Below are positions 1 to 7,016 of a DNA stretch of 11,065 nucleotides, piece after piece. Both the position numbers and the translations under genes were made by a program. Source of the stretch: Deltaproteobacteria bacterium RIFCSPHIGHO2_12_FULL_43_9 (GTDB lineage: Bacteria > Bdellovibrionota > O2-12-FULL-43-9); assembly GCA_001798265.1 (NCBI GenBank), contig MGRR01000002.1, positions 2,249 through 13,313 of the forward strand, read 5' to 3'. The first letter of the stretch is position 1, and every line of letters starts with the position of its first letter. The notes beneath the pieces were generated by a model that was not told where the DNA came from, made no database searches, and saw only the letters and a list, made by a program, of their open reading frames with translations.

Positions 1-501
1 GCTGGAATATGCTCCCCCGATGTATGCCTTCTGTGAGGAAAAGTTTCCAAGTTCAAGCTCACGTTCAGCACCCCAGAAGCCACCGATATTTATCTGTTTT
101 TCAAGCAGGTAAAACTCCCCCCCTATGGTATCCGTGGTTATGGAATCGATTGACCGGAAAATATTTAACGATCTGCCACCAAATATTTTAAAAAGATCAG
201 GCATCGGGGCATAAGAGGCATCCATCAGATAAAGATAAAATTGCGTATCCCCCTCTGCCACGTCCTCGAAAAATCCAAGATTTCCATTAATCTGCAGAGA
301 CTGGTCATCGGTGGCATAGGAGGCCGAAAGATATTCATATAATGGGAGCTTCATCTGCAGATCATCACCATTTTTTACCGACCCATAATTCTCAGATTCA
401 AACCGGAGTAATCCCGCCACGGCGCTTACTGGATTCAACAGGAATAAAAGACTCAGAATAAAGAAAACTATATTCGGTATTTTTTTATCTCCCTTTTTCA
501 T
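1..501 (-). CDS. Outer-membrane porin-like beta-barrel protein, N-terminal part (runs off left edge)
   Basis: The reading frame from the ATG at 499-501 is open for 167 codons to the window edge, so the gene is incomplete at its 3' end. Residues 1-29 form a Sec signal peptide: a Lys-rich start (MKKGDKK), a hydrophobic core, then PVSAVA as the likely cleavage region. The mature part alternates polar and hydrophobic residues as in transmembrane beta-strands. Around residues 105-140 a GGRSLN segment, then DSITTDTIGGEFY and an INIGGFWG strand, resemble the 'GR...DG' strand-turn pattern of porins. The start overlaps the end of the upstream cytochrome gene by 17 nt, with only a weak AAAGAAG ribosome site, so translational coupling is likely. 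By analogy with porin-cytochrome modules it could be the outer-membrane sheath for that cytochrome; this is inference. The exact family is not recognised. Confidence 0.72.
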   Translation of the reverse strand, partial: MKKGDKKIPNIVFFILSLLFLLNPVSAVAGLLRFESENYGSVKNGDDLQMKLPLYEYLSASYATDDQSLQINGNLGFFEDVAEGDTQFYLYLMDASYAPMPDLFKIFGGRSLNIFRSIDSITTDTIGGEFYLLEKQINIGGFWGAERELELGNFSSQKAYIGGAYSS

Positions 502-1699
502 TTGTTGCTTCTTTAACCCGATCATAACGTTTTAGTTTATGACATGCAGTAATACAACTACCACCGGTTTGTGTTGGGTGAAACACCAGTGGTAACTGCA
601 ATACATTGTATGGAATCCACGAACGAACCAATTTGGAACCGGGTGTGGAGTGTGCATTGTGACAAGTCTCACAACCCAATCCCTTTTTATGTTTCTGAAT
701 ATGGAGATAATGCAGGTTCACCGCGCCATTCCTGAAATTTGTCTGACTACCCACTTTTGGAAGTAAAGCCAGGTCTGTTGTGTGACATTTGAAACAAAGC
801 GCATACCTTTCCTTACTAAACTTCCCGTACATCTGGCTTGAGTAATCGGCCGATAGCAATCTTTCCCGGTTTGACCCATGGGGTTCATGACACTCCGGAC
901 ATCTTTTTTTCAAAACAGGGTCATGTATTGTAACAAGCTGTTTGTTAGATAATGCAGGCTTTTCAATCTTATCTCCATGGCACGCAATACATATCCCGCC
1001 ATCAGCAGTTTTCAAAAGGTGTTTGTTGTCAGAAAAATGGGTCAGGTGACAATTGTTACACCCGTTACCTAGAGCCATAGCTCCATGTTTAAACTTAAAG
1101 CTGTTGATCTTTTCCCCCATCGTCGCATGGCACGTAAGACAGAAAGCAGGATCAGAAGGGTCCTGATTCAAAAGGTTTTTGAATTGCGCGTGATGCGGGT
1201 TATGGCAGGAAACACACGATCCTGCCTGTATGGCGGGGTGGGGATATCTGGCTGTCGGTGAAAACCCACCCACCGTGTCGTGACACAATAAACATGTAGC
1301 GTTTATTTCCGCGCTGTCAGCGCGACGTAGTTTAGGGTGGTCAGAGGGAATTGTTTTATTCTCACCTATCTCTGTGGCATAGGCGCTTGGTTCCCATTTT
1401 TTCCCGACAATATGACAAACGTGGCAGCCATCCGCTTTAATCGGACCATGAACAACCACACCCTTTCCGATGCCTGAATGGCATTTTGAGGTAAGACAGG
1501 TGACATTGCCCCGCCTCTCGGAAAAGGGTGCCCTATCCTTGCTCTCATCATTAATAGAGACCTCATCTGTAGCCGGTGGAGGTGGGGTCTGAACAGGTGA
1601 AGAATCACTACCTTTTGGTTTTGGTATGAAAAATTGCGACGACTCTGCATTTTGAGTGGTAGCTATAAATAAAACCAAAAATAGTAATACTTTGGTCAT
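485..1699 (-). CDS. Secreted multiheme c-type cytochrome (9 CXXCH plus CX4CH and CX3CH)
   Basis: This 404-residue protein has an N-terminal signal peptide (about residues 1-20, no lipobox Cys), so it is probably periplasmic. Nine canonical CXXCH heme sites start at residues 92, 136, 162, 187, 214, 237, 267, 302 and 343. A CX4CH site lies at 68-74 and a CX3CH site at 382-387, so up to eleven hemes could be bound. A Pro-rich linker (about 34-43) separates the signal peptide from the heme region. Segments such as CPECHEPHGS and CVSCHNPHH match the doubled-CXXCH cytochrome family (Paired_CXXCH type). Extra histidines near the motifs could serve as distal ligands. Its stop lies inside the start region of the next, porin-like gene, which suggests a role in electron transfer across the outer membrane. 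The start at 1699 is followed at once by the signal peptide, but has no strong ribosome site. Confidence 0.93.
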   Translation of the reverse strand: MTKVLLFLVLFIATTQNAESSQFFIPKPKGSDSSPVQTPPPPATDEVSINDESKDRAPFSERRGNVTCLTSKCHSGIGKGVVVHGPIKADGCHVCHIVGKKWEPSAYATEIGENKTIPSDHPKLRRADSAEINATCLLCHDTVGGFSPTARYPHPAIQAGSCVSCHNPHHAQFKNLLNQDPSDPAFCLTCHATMGEKINSFKFKHGAMALGNGCNNCHLTHFSDNKHLLKTADGGICIACHGDKIEKPALSNKQLVTIHDPVLKKRCPECHEPHGSNRERLLSADYSSQMYGKFSKERYALCFKCHTTDLALLPKVGSQTNFRNGAVNLHYLHIQKHKKGLGCETCHNAHSTPGSKLVRSWIPYNVLQLPLVFHPTQTGGSCITACHKLKRYDRVKEATNEKGR

Positions 1700-1818
1700 A
1701 TGAGGAAAATTTCCCCGTTCACATGTATTGTATTTCTACTGTGGAATCGCAGGAATTGCAAAGGTTTGGATCATTTTTTAGCGCAATTTGCATGCGCAAT
1801 TTTTAATCACTCTTTTTT

Positions 1819-1882
1819 GTCATTCCGGCGAAAGCCGGAATCTATAAAATTCGCGCTAGATCCCGACTTTCGTCGGGATGAC
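1819..1882. repeat. Inverted pair of 26-nt GTCAT-type hairpin repeats with compensatory differences
   Basis: Unit 1 (1819-1844) and unit 2 (1857-1882, inverted) are separated by 12 nt. Each contains an 8-bp stem (1822-1829/1834-1841 and 1860-1867/1872-1879) closed by a GAAA loop (TTTC on the plus strand for unit 2). The two units differ at four positions, which are two base-paired positions changed in concert. The composite starts with GTCAT and ends with ATGAC. It lies in the 213-nt gap between the methyltransferase stop and the cytochrome start, where it could act as a hairpin terminator or mRNA stabiliser for the methyltransferase. No T-tract follows on the minus strand. The rest of the gap holds no gene that I can support. 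Confidence 0.85.
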
Positions 1883-1912
1883 AACTATGTGCAAAATTTA
1901 TGAAACGCTCTA

Positions 1913-2497
1913 CTACTTTTTGCATTTATAAATAATGGCCGGGGGGATATTTCTCCAGATGATTGGAGAAACCTCTACGCTGGAGAAGGTTTTATCAAGC
2001 AAGCTTCGGAGGTTTCTGCCGCTTGGAAGGATTGTCCCATGAATGTAAGCAAACGTTAGGAAGGTGCCACCTGGGATCAGAATTTTATGTATTAACCTTA
2101 AAAAATGCTCCTGTAGCTGATCGGAAAATGACGCCCAGGGGAGGCTTGATACAATTGTCTCTATCTTATCAATATTCAGTTTTTTTAAAATCGGAGAGAG
2201 CTGCTCAATAGAGTCATGAAAGATTGTAAGGTTTTTGTATTTCGATCTGAAAATCTCGTAGAACTCTTTGTTTCTCTCTACCGCGAAGAAACGGGAATCC
2301 GGCTTTAATCGCTTAAGTATAAACGGCGTTATCGCGCCGGTTCCAGGTCCAAACTCGGCAACAATTTTTACCCTCTCCGGCTCAATCAGCTCCCCCATCT
2401 TTCTACCCAGGGTTCTGGAGCTTGGCGTAATAGCCCCTGTGGAGAGCGGGTTTCTAAAAAAGTGCTTCAGGAACGCGCGAATACCTTTCTGTGGCAT
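1913..2497 (-). CDS. SAM-dependent methyltransferase, phospholipid N-methyltransferase-like (COG3963 type)
   Basis: This is a 194-residue class I (Rossmann-fold) methyltransferase without a signal peptide, so it is cytoplasmic or peripherally membrane-bound. Motif I is EFGPGTGAIT at residues 48-57, the acidic ribose-binding residue is E74 (FAVERN), and motif IV is SSLPWASF at 117-124. The N-terminal FFRNP...GAITPSSR (13-28) and the C-terminal WRNIPPAIIY (181-190) match the PmtA-like phospholipid N-methyltransferases, which methylate phosphatidylethanolamine. The related KsgA/Dim1 rRNA adenine dimethyltransferases share motif I but normally have NLPY at motif IV and are longer. The ATG at 2497 is supported by GAGGG about 5 nt upstream. 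Palindromic repeats flank the gene on both sides. The lipid substrate is inferred from family resemblance only. Confidence 0.82.
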   Translation of the reverse strand: MPQKGIRAFLKHFFRNPLSTGAITPSSRTLGRKMGELIEPERVKIVAEFGPGTGAITPFILKRLKPDSRFFAVERNKEFYEIFRSKYKNLTIFHDSIEQLSPILKKLNIDKIETIVSSLPWASFSDQLQEHFLRLIHKILIPGGTFLTFAYIHGTILPSGRNLRSLLDKTFSSVEVSPIIWRNIPPAIIYKCKK

Positions 2498-2517
2498 GGA
2501 TCCCTCGTCTTATCGCA

Positions 2518-2531
2518 ATATAACGTTATAT
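2518..2531. promoter_or_regulatory. Perfect 14-bp palindrome upstream of the methyltransferase gene
   Basis: ATATAACGTTATAT is a perfect palindrome centred about 27 nt upstream of the methyltransferase ATG. It could be an operator for a dimeric regulator, or an overlapping pair of -10-like elements (TATAAC/TATATT on the minus strand). No convincing -35 with suitable spacing and leader was found, so a role is only suggested by position. Confidence 0.3.
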
Positions 2532-2561
2532 CGGCAATCTCGGCGGGAAATTATAGTTGAC

Positions 2562-2594
2562 GTCATTCCCGCACCCCGTTTTCACGGGGATGAC
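2562..2594. repeat. GTCAT-type palindromic repeat, third member of the family
   Basis: This 33-nt element begins GTCAT and ends ATGAC. It holds a 6-bp hairpin (CCCCGT 2574-2579 / ACGGGG 2584-2589) with a TTTC loop. Read on the minus strand it has the same 5' end (GTCAT), C/G stem and GAAA loop as the two units at 1819-1882, so it belongs to the same family with a diverged outer arm. Confidence 0.75.
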
Positions 2595-2600
2595 AAAGCC

Positions 2601-2657
2601 GTCATTGCGAGCGAAGCGAAGCAATCTCGAGATCCTTCGGCTTCGCCTCAGGATGAC
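2601..2657. repeat. GTCATTGCGAG-type palindromic repeat (57 nt)
   Basis: This element begins GTCATTGCGAGCGAAGC and ends AGGATGAC. It contains the nested complementary pairs ATTGC (2604-2608) with GCAAT (2621-2625) and ATCCT (2632-2636) with AGGAT (2650-2654). The GTCATTGCGAGCGAAG...GCAATCTC pattern is a widespread non-coding bacterial repeat that is often mis-translated as small hypothetical proteins. Confidence 0.8.
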
Positions 2658-2663
2658 GGTTAC

Positions 2664-2795
2664 GTCATTGCGAGGAGGGCTGCTTGGGATCCTTCACTGC
2701 GTTCAGGACAGGCTCCGCAATCTCGCGTTGGGATCCCTCGCTTCGCTCGGGATTACGTAGGCTTCGCTCGGGATTACGTTAAAACGCGGGATTAC
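2664..2795. repeat. Degenerate GTCATTGCGAG repeat followed by GGGATTAC tandem units
   Basis: A second GTCATTGCGAG copy starts at 2664 and carries an ATCCTTCACTGCGTTCAGGAC segment before its GCAATCTC arm (2717-2724). It is followed by a CTTCGCTCGGGATTACGT unit at 2741-2758, repeated exactly at 2762-2779 (21-nt period), and by a partial GCGGGATTAC at 2786-2795. The right end enters the 3' end of the subtilase gene and contains its stop codon. Confidence 0.75.
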
Positions 2796-5700
2796 CGATA
2801 CAGTATGGGCAAAACTCAGTGACGGGTGTTGCGACACCTGGTGATGTCAGGTGAGCGGCAATCCTAGCAATAACCAAAACATCGGTTATCGATAAACCTG
2901 GGGTTCCATCAATATCACCATTAGCAACCTGTGAGGCACTCCAGCCTCCAAAACCCGCGATGTATTCCGCAACGATTAACGCGTCGAGAATGGTTACTCT
3001 CATATCCCCATCCACATCCCCCGCGAGACCCTGCGTATGTTCATATAACCTGAAACTCTCTGTAAAAAGATTGCCGTTTGCTCCCACAACAATATCTAGA
3101 TCACCATCACTGTCCCAATCTACAAAGTCAGAATCCTGAACACCAACCTCTATCTGCCTATAGGAAGGCATCCAATCATAGGTTTTATCATCCCAGATAA
3201 TTTCACCCGTTGCGGGATCAACCCCTTCATTTTTTAAGGCAAGATAATGAATGCCATCCAGGGCGAGCAGATCCGGCCTCCCATCACGATCAACATCCCC
3301 TATCTCGAAGCTTCTAAAAAGTCCCTCCCCCCGCTGACGACTATTATTCAGGGGTATCGCGCGAAATCCATTGCCTTCATTTATCAGGTAGTAATCGTTA
3401 TGAGAGACAACATCGGGATCACCATCGCTGTCCAGATCAGCCACCTCCAGATCGTGAAACGCGTATATATCCCGACTGAACCAGCTGGAAGATCGGTTTG
3501 TGAACCTGCCCGATCCATCGTTAAGATACATCTGTAAAGAAAAAATACCCGCCGTACCGGAGACCTCCCAGCTACCAGCAATTATATCGAGGTCACCATC
3601 AAGATCAAAATCAGCAAGTTGTGCTGCTGTAGCCGTAGTTAATTCCTGGGGGAGCTGGTTGGAAATTTCTGTGAAATTCCCTCTCCCATCATTTCTGAAG
3701 AGACGATTCTGGGTCTCCCATGCTGTTGCAATGAATAAATCGAGGTCCTGATCACCATCGATATCACCAAAAGCCCCATCGTAACCAAGTGTGCTCCCTG
3801 ACACCAAGGGGCGCCTGTTAAAATAACCAGGGTTTGAAGCCCCTTCGTTTGTCCAGAGGAAAAGTTCATCGCCACCTGGCGTGATGGATATGGCAATCCC
3901 CAGAAAATCTACGTACCCATCCCCTGTAAAATCTGCTGGAATAAGCTTGAAATTAAACGCCGGATTTTGATTCTGAAATCTATATGTTTCGTCCCTGAAT
4001 GTTCCATGCCCGTCATTAACAAATATATTATTTTGCATCGGAGTAAGAACCCCTCCGGTAAAATTGCCTATATTCGCAACCGCGATATCGCGATCCCCGT
4101 CATTATCGATATCAACACCTTCCACTGAATAGGAGGCGATCTGTGGATGGGTTGGGTCGGATACATCTTCATACCACCTCGGTCCTTTTCTAACTAACAT
4201 CGAATCTATCGACCATGCTGAAGATGGCGATGTCCTGGCCCTGAGTTCAATATAATACAACCCATCCGGCAGTGAAGAGATGTTCCAGTTGTAATTTACC
4301 GTCCTGACACCACCGAAGCTTCCAAGTGTTGTGGAGCTCGTGCTGCCGACAGGCCTGTAGCGAAGCTCGACCTGGTGAATAGCAAGGCCACCAGGATTCC
4401 TAACCACCCCCTCTATTGTTACATTCTCCTGAACCTTCGATGAAAAGAGGCCGGGAGACAGAATCCTGACCTCTAATAATGGATCAAGGAGCACCGCTCT
4501 ATAGGCATCCAGATCTCCATATCCCTTTTCATCAACTATTCCACTCTGGCCACCTCTTTGAAGCGCGGCAACCCTCAATGCCTGACGTATCTGTTCCCCG
4601 GTCAGGTTTGGATTTAATGATTTAATCAGGTTCGCGGCCCCCGATGTGAATGCCGCACTAATCGATGTCCCTGCTACACGCCAATATAGAGGATCTGTCA
4701 GGGTAAGTAAGGAATACCAGTACGGTGGTCGATAAAGGGTCTGTGACATAGGAACCGGAACAACAAATTCCGGGGCAAATCTTGTCATAGTGTAAGCAAG
4801 TGGGGCAATCGGAAACCCACCACCCGGAGCAAAGATATCGATTCCAAAGGCAACATTGCTAAAAGTGGAGCTATCAAGCGTTGGTGTTGTAGAGCCAACG
4901 GAGATTACCTCCCTGATGTTAGCCGGGGAATAGAATCTCGCCTCCTCGCCATAATTATTACCGGCAACACCCACCACAGCGATACCAAATGCCGCTGCCA
5001 GTTCGGCGTACGACTGAAGGGAAGGGCTATAGATCGAGCCTGAGAAAGAGAGATTAATAATATCCGCCCCCATACCGATCGCGTATGCCATTCCAGCGTC
5101 AATATTTGCCGTTAACCCATACCCACTCTCATTGAGAACAACAACATTCATAAATTTTCCAAGGAGACTGGCACCTGCAATCCCAGCCCCATTATTGCTG
5201 TCAGCACCGATCAAGCCTGCCATGATTGTCCCATGGCCATTATAATCCTCCCACGTCCCGGTCGTGTGCCAACCACCCCCACCCACGAAATCCCATCCCT
5301 GAAAATCGTCGACAAAACCGTTGCTATCATCATCAATACCGTTCCATGGATCACCCGGATTCCTCCACATCCGGTTTCTAAGATCCGGGTGATTCGCGTC
5401 AAACCCGGTATCGAGAATTGCCGTAATTAAATTCGTATCACCCGTGGTTCTATCCCACGCCTCCGGAAAACGCGCGTTATCCCACGCCCACGCGTCACGC
5501 AGTGTCGTAATGAAATCCCTTAATGCTGGATTAAAATATGTATCGTTCGGGTTATACGCGGTTTTAAAGAGGCGGTTTTGTTCAACAGTGGGCTTCCTTG
5601 ATCTGACGGACTCTCCGCTAAGTTTTTTAAGCGCGTTATTGAGATGATCCAATGAGACAAAGGAGATCTTATGCCACTGAATGGCATTTTCAATCTTACC

Positions 5701-6279
5701 AAAAAGGTAATCTACATCCTCGTTAAAATATTCGGGGAATAATCTCTCTCTTAATCCCTCTGAAACGTATCTCTGGATTAAATTCTTTGTTTCATAGATT
5801 AATTCCGCTGGAACTTTACTATCATAGCCGAAGTTCCTCGCGAAACTAAGCAACCTGTTTTTTTGAAAACCAATCTCCTCATCAAAGGAAGCACTTGCGG
5901 CAAATCGATGTCTGGCCGCCCAATCGAGCGCCCTGATCAAAAATTTAATCTGCATGGCTGGATGAACCAATGGAACAATGGATATAACCCCATCCAACGA
6001 TCCTGTTACAGAGCTGTCATCTGACCGCACCAATAGCGCAGGTGGGGTTTGGGTGGAGAATAGCTCGGAATCTAAAAGGGGTATCTCAGGAGGAGTCGAA
6101 GGAAGTACAAGCTGCCCCTTCGTAATCCTTCCCCTCTCCCATTCAAGCCTATCTATAATATCGACGATCCCATCCCCATTAATGTCATCCTTGCTTGGGG
6201 ATGGCATTGCATTGGCTGAGTCTGTGATTATGAATAAGAGAGGGAGGGCAAAGAGAGAACCGAAATTTTTCCTTTTCAT
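2779..6279 (-). CDS. Secreted subtilisin-like serine protease (S8) with FG-GAP repeats and dockerin
   Basis: With the ATG at 6279 the product has 1166 residues (an alternative GTG at 6288 adds three). The signal peptide covers residues 1-24 (ending SANA). A lone EF-hand-like half-dockerin, DINGDGIVD, lies near 31-50, followed by a helical region (about 105-245) unlike a standard I9 propeptide. The S8 domain (about 245-595) has D290 (ILDTGF), H349 (NGHGT), oxyanion N441 (AGNN) and S539 (GTSISA), plus the insert NGIDDDSNGFVDD seen in many bacterial subtilases. A probable Ig-like beta domain spans about 603-700. Seven FG-GAP/VCBS calcium loops start near 723, 784, 839, 890, 948, 995 and 1054. 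A type I dockerin occupies about 1087-1144. All catalytic residues are intact, so it should be an active secreted endopeptidase. The dockerin should bind a cohesin, but none is encoded in this window. The last codons lie in a repeat. Confidence 0.93.
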   Translation of the reverse strand: MKRKNFGSLFALPLLFIITDSANAMPSPSKDDINGDGIVDIIDRLEWERGRITKGQLVLPSTPPEIPLLDSELFSTQTPPALLVRSDDSSVTGSLDGVISIVPLVHPAMQIKFLIRALDWAARHRFAASASFDEEIGFQKNRLLSFARNFGYDSKVPAELIYETKNLIQRYVSEGLRERLFPEYFNEDVDYLFGKIENAIQWHKISFVSLDHLNNALKKLSGESVRSRKPTVEQNRLFKTAYNPNDTYFNPALRDFITTLRDAWAWDNARFPEAWDRTTGDTNLITAILDTGFDANHPDLRNRMWRNPGDPWNGIDDDSNGFVDDFQGWDFVGGGGWHTTGTWEDYNGHGTIMAGLIGADSNNGAGIAGASLLGKFMNVVVLNESGYGLTANIDAGMAYAIGMGADIINLSFSGSIYSPSLQSYAELAAAFGIAVVGVAGNNYGEEARFYSPANIREVISVGSTTPTLDSSTFSNVAFGIDIFAPGGGFPIAPLAYTMTRFAPEFVVPVPMSQTLYRPPYWYSLLTLTDPLYWRVAGTSISAAFTSGAANLIKSLNPNLTGEQIRQALRVAALQRGGQSGIVDEKGYGDLDAYRAVLLDPLLEVRILSPGLFSSKVQENVTIEGVVRNPGGLAIHQVELRYRPVGSTSSTTLGSFGGVRTVNYNWNISSLPDGLYYIELRARTSPSSAWSIDSMLVRKGPRWYEDVSDPTHPQIASYSVEGVDIDNDGDRDIAVANIGNFTGGVLTPMQNNIFVNDGHGTFRDETYRFQNQNPAFNFKLIPADFTGDGYVDFLGIAISITPGGDELFLWTNEGASNPGYFNRRPLVSGSTLGYDGAFGDIDGDQDLDLFIATAWETQNRLFRNDGRGNFTEISNQLPQELTTATAAQLADFDLDGDLDIIAGSWEVSGTAGIFSLQMYLNDGSGRFTNRSSSWFSRDIYAFHDLEVADLDSDGDPDVVSHNDYYLINEGNGFRAIPLNNSRQRGEGLFRSFEIGDVDRDGRPDLLALDGIHYLALKNEGVDPATGEIIWDDKTYDWMPSYRQIEVGVQDSDFVDWDSDGDLDIVVGANGNLFTESFRLYEHTQGLAGDVDGDMRVTILDALIVAEYIAGFGGWSASQVANGDIDGTPGLSITDVLVIARIAAHLTSPGVATPVTEFCPYCIGNPAF

Positions 6280-6287
6280 GGCACACA

Positions 6288-6294
6288 CTACCTT
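6288..6294 (-). promoter_or_regulatory. Ribosome binding site deciding the subtilase start
   Basis: Read on the minus strand this is AAGGTAG, ending 8 nt before the ATG at 6279. The in-frame GTG at 6288 overlaps it and would have no usable spacing, so the ATG is preferred. Confidence 0.55.
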
Positions 6295-6441
6295 GTTTAT
6301 TGTAAAACCTGCTTTTTCCTAATCCAAGAATGGTGCCAATGAGGTTATTCGCTTGATATCATTATGTTTATATAGATTGATCTACAGCTTTCATCATAAC
6401 CCAATTACTTGTTCACTTGTGTGATTTTAAAATTTATCTTT

Positions 6442-6469
6442 TTGATATTACTCGGGAATATGCTACTTT
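6442..6469 (+). promoter_or_regulatory. Possible sigma70-like promoter for the PPC gene
   Basis: TTGATA (6442-6447) and TACTTT (6464-6469) are 16 nt apart and lie 56 nt upstream of the PPC ATG. The -10 match is weak, so this is only a candidate. Confidence 0.22.
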
Positions 6470-6524
6470 TGTAAAAACAGAAGTCACTACTCTGTAAATC
6501 TTCCAATTTTTATAAGGTTTTGAG

Positions 6525-6962
6525 ATGAAAATATGGAAAACAGAGCCACACTGGCTCATTCGAATTGATAAGGGAGAGGAGATCATCACCTCATTGGAAA
6601 AATTTGCCAAAGATGAATCGATCAAGGCTGGGTCGATCAGGGGTATAGGAGGGGTTGGCCCGGTTACATTGGCCTTTTATGACATAAAAAAGATGGACTA
6701 CAAAACAAAAATATTCAAAGGGGAATATGAACTACTCTCGCTGTCAGGAAATGTCTCAATCTTAAATCAAAAGCCTCATATCCATCTTCATGCCATTCTG
6801 GGTGATGAGAAATTCCAGACATTTGGAGGGCATGTAGTGAAAATGACCGTCGCCCTGACGGCTGAAATTATTGCTATACCAGATACGTATCAAATGGACC
6901 GGATAATAAATAAGGAATTAGGTCTGAACCTCTGGGGTGGTTGTAAGATCTGTGAAGTCTAG
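6525..6962 (+). CDS. PPC/DUF296 domain protein (predicted DNA-binding)
   Basis: This 145-residue protein is a single PPC (plants and prokaryotes conserved, DUF296) domain, the usual size for bacterial members. Typical features are LIRIDKGEEI near 11-20, FAKDESIKAGSIRGIGGVG at 27-45, ELLSLSGN at 69-76, the histidine cluster HIHLH at 85-89 and GGH at 101-103. In plants the domain accompanies AT-hooks and forms trimers; bacterial stand-alone proteins are soluble, and their function is not established. No AT-hook, signal peptide or membrane segment is present. AAGG (6514-6517) lies 7 nt before the ATG and supports the start. It is the only gene on the plus strand here, divergent from the subtilase and convergent with the S41-like gene, so it is probably monocistronic and unrelated to its neighbours. 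Confidence 0.9.
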   Translation: MKIWKTEPHWLIRIDKGEEIITSLEKFAKDESIKAGSIRGIGGVGPVTLAFYDIKKMDYKTKIFKGEYELLSLSGNVSILNQKPHIHLHAILGDEKFQTFGGHVVKMTVALTAEIIAIPDTYQMDRIINKELGLNLWGGCKICEV

Positions 6963-7016
6963 GCCCTATTTCTTAGCTCCCCGTACCCCCTCAAACTTTT
7001 GGAATTTATAGGGCCT
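6961..7016. repeat. 9-bp inverted repeat spanning the convergent stop codons
   Basis: AGGCCCTAT (6961-6969) pairs perfectly with ATAGGGCCT (7008-7016) across a 38-nt loop. The left arm includes parts of both TAG stop codons (plus strand 6960-6962, minus strand 6966-6968). On the plus strand a TTTTT run follows at 7022-7026. It could be an unusual terminator for the PPC gene lying inside the opposing gene, but the loop is long for an intrinsic terminator. Confidence 0.35.

Larger units (their letters stand above)
6280..6524. other. AT-rich divergent intergenic region
   Basis: This 245-nt spacer lies between the divergently oriented subtilase and PPC-protein genes and should hold both promoters. 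It is clearly richer in A+T than the flanking genes. It contains a short inverted repeat TAGAT-TG-ATCTA (6373-6384) and an ACAGA/TCTGT pair (6477-6481/6491-6495) just upstream of the PPC gene's ribosome site. No ORF worth calling was seen. Confidence 0.6.

Noticed and set aside
1702..1716. Near-palindrome GAGGAAAATTTCCCC next to the cytochrome start
   Set aside because: It has one mismatched pair, is short and touches the start codon; nothing distinguishes it from chance.
1700..1903. Plus-strand 67-codon ORF beginning MRKISPF
   Set aside because: Its C-terminal half is the translated hairpin repeat at 1819-1882 (FRRKPESI, DPDFRRDD), a common false gene; no ribosome site is seen.
1913..2497. 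KsgA-type 16S rRNA dimethyltransferase
   Set aside because: Motif I is similar, but the NLPY motif and the C-terminal domain are missing, while the ITPSSR and RNIPPA segments fit the phospholipid methyltransferase group.
2601..2795. CRISPR array
   Set aside because: The repeats are palindromic, differ in length and lack regular unique spacers; no cas gene is present.
2268..2822. Plus-strand ORFs of 184 and 67 codons over the repeat cluster
   Set aside because: Their translations (for example SLRAKRSNL, ASEAKQSRDP) are the usual artefact of translating GTCATTGCGAG repeats, and the longer one runs antisense into the methyltransferase gene.
6299..6327. Minus-strand promoter TTGGAT-17 nt-TACAAT for the subtilase
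   Set aside because: The expected transcription start falls inside the ribosome binding site, leaving no usable leader, and the -35 matches only three of six positions.
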